Shown here: positions 31,289-33,919 of the stretch, piece after piece
Layout: each line of letters begins with the position of its first letter
Numbering within the stretch: position 1 is the first letter of the stretch
Assembly (NCBI GenBank): GCA_003669055.1
Contig: RAYB01000044.1
Location: forward strand, 1-33,919
Reading direction: 5' to 3'
DNA length: 33,919 nt
Origin: a bacterium 1XD21-70
GTDB taxonomy: Bacteria > Bacillota > Clostridia > Lachnospirales > Lachnospiraceae
Notes under the pieces: generated by a model
What the model was told of the DNA's origin: nothing
Database searches by the model: none
The model's input: the letters and a program-made list of their open reading frames with translations, nothing else
Made by a program: the position numbers and the translations under genes

Positions 31289-31312
31289 TACAAATTTGAG
31301 GTGACCGGATAG
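31289..31312 (+). repeat. Right copy of 24-bp direct repeat (putative attR)
   Basis: The sequence reads in frame as YKFEVTG and a TAG stop that directly abuts the kinase ATG at 31313, exactly where a response regulator should end. The codons for E and V (GAGGTGA, 31298-31304) also form the kinase's ribosome binding site. Only this tail, and none of the preceding regulator sequence, is present. Confidence 0.7.
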
Positions 31313-32911
31313 ATGAAAAGCCCTTTGAAGAGTTCCATCCGCCACCGGATCATGCTGATTTTTGCCGGGCTGATGGCGGCAGTGCTGCTTGTGGCCTGGG
31401 CGATCAACAACTGGTGGCTGGAAAAGTATTATATTGATGAGAAGCGCAAGGAGATGGAGGCTGCTTACCTTGACATCGACACCCTTGTGCAGGAAAAAGC
31501 TGGCGATACGTCCAGCATTAGCGAGGTGATTGCAAAGGAACTACAGAATGAGTGGGAGGCAAGGGAAAATGCGGACGAGGATAGCTACGGTGCCAATAAT
31601 GAGGCAAAGGAACGTACCTTGCTGGGATTGATCCGCGATTATGGGGATAAGAATAATATCAATATGGTGCTGATTGACAGCAATACCGGCACGACCGTGC
31701 TGGGAGACGGGAGGGATAGTGACTACCTGGTACAGAAAGTACAAAAATACGTGCTGGGGGTCGGCAGGCGGCATGGGGTTATCCTTAAAAAACATGAGAA
31801 TTATATGATAGAGACCAATTTTGATTTCCGTTCCCATTCGAGTTACATGGAAAGCTGGGGGTTTCTGTCAGACAACCAGACCCTGTTTATCATGTCCATG
31901 CCCTTGGCCAGCATCCGGGAAAGCGTAGCCCTGACGAACCGTTTCACGACATATGTCGGGCTGGTGGCGCTGGTATTCGGCTGTATCCTGATGTATTTTG
32001 TCACCAACCAGGTGACGAAACCTCTGATGCATTTGGCGGCGCTGTCAGAAAGGATGTCGGAACTGGATTTTGACATTAAATATGAAGGGACTTCCCGGGA
32101 TGAGATCGGTGTGCTGGGACGCAGTATGAATACCTTGTCGGACAAGCTTAAGGAAACTATCGGTGCCCTGAGACAGGCGAACTGGCAGCTTCAGCATGAT
32201 ATTGAAGAAAAAATCCAGATCGACGAGATGAGGAAGGAATTTATTGCCAATGTGTCCCATGAACTAAAAACCCCGATTGCGCTGATCCAAGGCTACGCTG
32301 AGGGGCTGGGGGAGGGGATGTGCGAGGATAAAGAGAGCAGGGATTATTACTGCGAGGTGATTATGGATGAGGCCGGGAAGATGAACCAGATGGTAAAGCA
32401 GCTGCTTACATTGAGTGCACTGGAATTTGGCAGCGATACACCGGTGCCGGAACGGTTTGACATCCATGAACTGATCCATGACCTTTTAAATTCTGCTCGG
32501 ATCCTCTTAGAGCAAAAGGAAGCAAAGGTAGCCTGGGAAGCAGGCGGGCCATTGTATGTGATGGCAGATGAGTTTAAGATTGAAGAGGTTGTGACCAATT
32601 TCCTGAACAATGCCATGAACCATCTGTCCGGCGAGAGGATAATCCGTATCCGTACAGAATGCGGGCAGGATACTGTGAAGGTGATGGTCTACAATACCGG
32701 GAAGGCAATCCCCGAGGAGGACATCCCCAATTTGTGGACGAAATTTTATAAGGTAGACAAGGCGCGCACCCGGTCATACGGGGGCAGCGGGATCGGGCTT
32801 TCTATCGTGAAGGCAATCATGGATGCCCACCATCAGAACTGCGGGGTGGAAAATGTAGAAGAGGGCGTGGAGTTCTGGTTTACGGTGGAGAGAGCCAGGG
32901 ATATAGAATAG
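31313..32911 (+). CDS. Sensor histidine kinase, separated partner of the response regulator
   Basis: The 532-residue protein has a first membrane helix (about residues 13-32), an extracytoplasmic sensor domain of about 165 residues, a second helix (about 203-225, VGLVALVFGCILMYFVT), a HAMP linker, the phosphoacceptor helix with FIANVSHELKTPIALIQGYA, and an ATPase domain (NFLNNAMNH for the N box, GSGIGLSIVKAIM for the G box). It is complete. Its natural partner is the regulator at 26,073-26,750, but 4.56 kb of foreign-looking DNA now lies between them, so the kinase may depend on read-through or a new promoter. Confidence 0.93.
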   Translation: MKSPLKSSIRHRIMLIFAGLMAAVLLVAWAINNWWLEKYYIDEKRKEMEAAYLDIDTLVQEKAGDTSSISEVIAKELQNEWEARENADEDSYGANNEAKERTLLGLIRDYGDKNNINMVLIDSNTGTTVLGDGRDSDYLVQKVQKYVLGVGRRHGVILKKHENYMIETNFDFRSHSSYMESWGFLSDNQTLFIMSMPLASIRESVALTNRFTTYVGLVALVFGCILMYFVTNQVTKPLMHLAALSERMSELDFDIKYEGTSRDEIGVLGRSMNTLSDKLKETIGALRQANWQLQHDIEEKIQIDEMRKEFIANVSHELKTPIALIQGYAEGLGEGMCEDKESRDYYCEVIMDEAGKMNQMVKQLLTLSALEFGSDTPVPERFDIHELIHDLLNSARILLEQKEAKVAWEAGGPLYVMADEFKIEEVVTNFLNNAMNHLSGERIIRIRTECGQDTVKVMVYNTGKAIPEEDIPNLWTKFYKVDKARTRSYGGSGIGLSIVKAIMDAHHQNCGVENVEEGVEFWFTVERARDIE

Positions 32912-32946
32912 AAGACAACAATTCCGCTTTGTATTGACGTGAAACG

Positions 32947-32997
32947 AAGGCAGACGATATCATGGATAATCATGGAAAAGTCTGCCTTTTTGTTGTA
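32947..32997 (+). terminator. Terminator after the histidine kinase
   Basis: AAGGCAGAC (32947-32955) pairs with GTCTGCCTT (32980-32988), followed by TTTTGTTGT. It separates the kinase from the recombinase gene. Confidence 0.8.
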
Positions 32998-33078
32998 AAA
33001 AACGGAAAAATACTTATTATGTGTGTTTTAGAGGCCTGGCCATGGGAGAGATGCATGAGCCAGGCCGTTTTCCTTTTT
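32993..33078 (+). promoter_or_regulatory. Recombinase gene promoter with attenuator-like hairpin
   Basis: A possible promoter is TTGTAA (32993-32998), 16 nt, TATTAT (33015-33020). Within the leader GGCCTGGC (33033-33040) pairs with GCCAGGCC (33059-33066), followed by GTTTTCCTTTTTC, which has the form of a terminator placed about 100 nt before the coding start. It would attenuate expression unless relieved. Confidence 0.5.
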
Positions 33079-33173
33079 CAGTAAATATTATCTTTGACAG
33101 ACAGGGGAGGCAGCATATCCCTTGTCCATGGAAGATCCTTGGGCAGGCCGGAAAAGACAAAGGAGGTCCGGGA

Positions 33174-33776
33174 ATGAAGAATTCATATGGTTATGTGCGG
33201 GTCAGCACAAGGGAACAGAATGAGAGCAGGCAGATGCTGGCACTTGGCGAGGCACAGGTACCTGCAAAAAATATTTATATGGACAAGCAGTCTGGCAAAG
33301 ATTTCAGGCGGCCGATGTACCATCGCTTATTAAAAAAACTAAAACCGGATGACCTTTTGTACATCAAGAGCATTGACCGGCTGGGCAGGAATTACCGCGA
33401 GATCCTGGAGCAGTGGCAGCTGCTGACGAAAGAAAAAAAGGTGGATATTATTGTGCTGGACATGCCGCTTTTGGATACGCGCCGGGGAAAAGACCTGATG
33501 GGGACATTTTTGAGCGATATCGTGCTGCAGGTTCTGTCCTTTGCGGCAGAAAATGAACGGGAGAACATCCGGCAGCGCCAGAAGGAAGGCATTGAGGCAG
33601 CAAAGCAGCGGGGCGTGCGTTTCGGCAGGCCCCAGGCACCGCTTCCGGATAACTTCGGGATGGTCAGCAGGCGCTGGTACCAGGGGGAGATATCCGGGCA
33701 GGAAGCTGCCAGGCTGTGCAATATGCCCACAACATCGTTTTACCGAAAGGCAGGGAAAAGGGGGGAAGGCGGGTGA
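33174..33776 (+). CDS. Serine recombinase of the resolvase/invertase type
   Basis: The 200-residue protein has the catalytic domain with YVRVSTREQNESRQ (active-site Ser in VST), the conserved DRLGRNYREI segment, and the long helix LQVLSFAAENERENIRQRQKEGI, then a short C-terminal helix-turn-helix (SGQEAARLCNMPTTSFYRK). This is the small-recombinase plan used in resolution or DNA inversion rather than in large-serine integrases. The start is ATG 33174 with AGGAGG (33161-33166) 7 nt upstream; a longer frame from 33021 lacks a site. No partner transposase is in the window. Confidence 0.9.
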   Translation: MKNSYGYVRVSTREQNESRQMLALGEAQVPAKNIYMDKQSGKDFRRPMYHRLLKKLKPDDLLYIKSIDRLGRNYREILEQWQLLTKEKKVDIIVLDMPLLDTRRGKDLMGTFLSDIVLQVLSFAAENERENIRQRQKEGIEAAKQRGVRFGRPQAPLPDNFGMVSRRWYQGEISGQEAARLCNMPTTSFYRKAGKRGEGG

Positions 33777-33919
33777 TCCCGTTATAAAATTGGGGACAGC
33801 AATTTTAATGTACCGGGATTGCAGCGTGGCCATTTGGCGGAGAGAAAACGGCTGAATGTTTGCAGGATCGGCTTGTTTTGTGAAGATAAAAAGGGATTCC
33901 CAAAATGTGTACTTTTTGG
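33777..33919. other. Window edge, no feature seen
   Basis: The last 143 nt after the recombinase hold no supportable gene, hairpin or promoter. Confidence 0.4.

Noticed and set aside
33174-33776. Serine recombinase as the integrase of the 26.7-31.3 kb segment
   Set aside because: It lies outside the repeat-bounded segment, beyond the kinase and a terminator, and is of the small resolvase/invertase type, not an integrase.

Overview
The window looks like a chromosome segment from a Gram-positive anaerobe of the Lachnospiraceae (Clostridia). This is inferred from the gene content and order (relA/spoT, a glyoxalase-II-like hydrolase, hemZ, hisS, aspS), from strong AGGAGG-type ribosome binding sites, TTGnnn-N17-TATAAT-type promoters and lipoprotein signals, and from moderately GC-rich codon use. 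No rRNA, tRNA or CRISPR array was seen.

Region 1 (about 1-14,980) is a catabolic and transport cluster for an unidentified carboxylated substrate, probably a sugar acid or cyclic polyol acid. A plus-strand run encodes a GlpA-like FAD oxidoreductase with a C-terminal BFD-type Fe-S domain, a second FAD/NAD oxidoreductase, a DUF1667 protein, a LarA-family racemase/epimerase, an IolB/KduI-family isomerase, a KduD-like dehydrogenase, a divergent type II dehydroquinase homologue, a TAXI-type TRAP binding lipoprotein and a D-2-hydroxyacid dehydrogenase. A minus-strand pair follows (flavin reductase-like protein plus a GntR/FCD regulator with overlapping genes). A divergent plus-strand operon then encodes a fused TRAP permease, a KDPG/KHG aldolase fused to a VOC-like domain, and an M24-fold protein lacking both metal-binding aspartates. 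Binding protein and permease of one transporter lie on either side of the regulator, which ties both halves into one regulon. A workable picture is uptake by TRAP, epimerisation/isomerisation/oxidation/dehydration, and aldol cleavage to pyruvate, with the flavoprotein trio handling a 2-hydroxyacid oxidation. The substrate is not known from the sequence.

Region 2 (about 15,080-24,510) is a conserved housekeeping block: relA/spoT, metallo-hydrolase, hemZ, a CapA-like exported protein, hisS and aspS. A perfect promoter inside the 5' end of the relA reading frame fixes its real start.

Region 3 (about 24,560-33,919) holds a ROK regulator with its own palindromic operator and an OmpR-type response regulator whose partner histidine kinase lies 4.56 kb downstream. 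The material between them (26,751-31,288) is AT-rich, full of decayed genes, and flanked by a near-identical 24-bp direct repeat of the regulator's 3' end, as expected for an element that integrated into the 3' end of the regulator gene and restored its stop codon. Inside it lie a 26-residue holin-like toxin gene with a convergent antisense RNA gene and shared terminator (a type I toxin-antitoxin module), a broken secreted-protein gene, a lipoprotein, a TetR regulator bracketed by an 18-bp inverted repeat, and a small unknown protein. After the kinase comes a resolvase/invertase-type serine recombinase with an attenuator-like hairpin in its leader.
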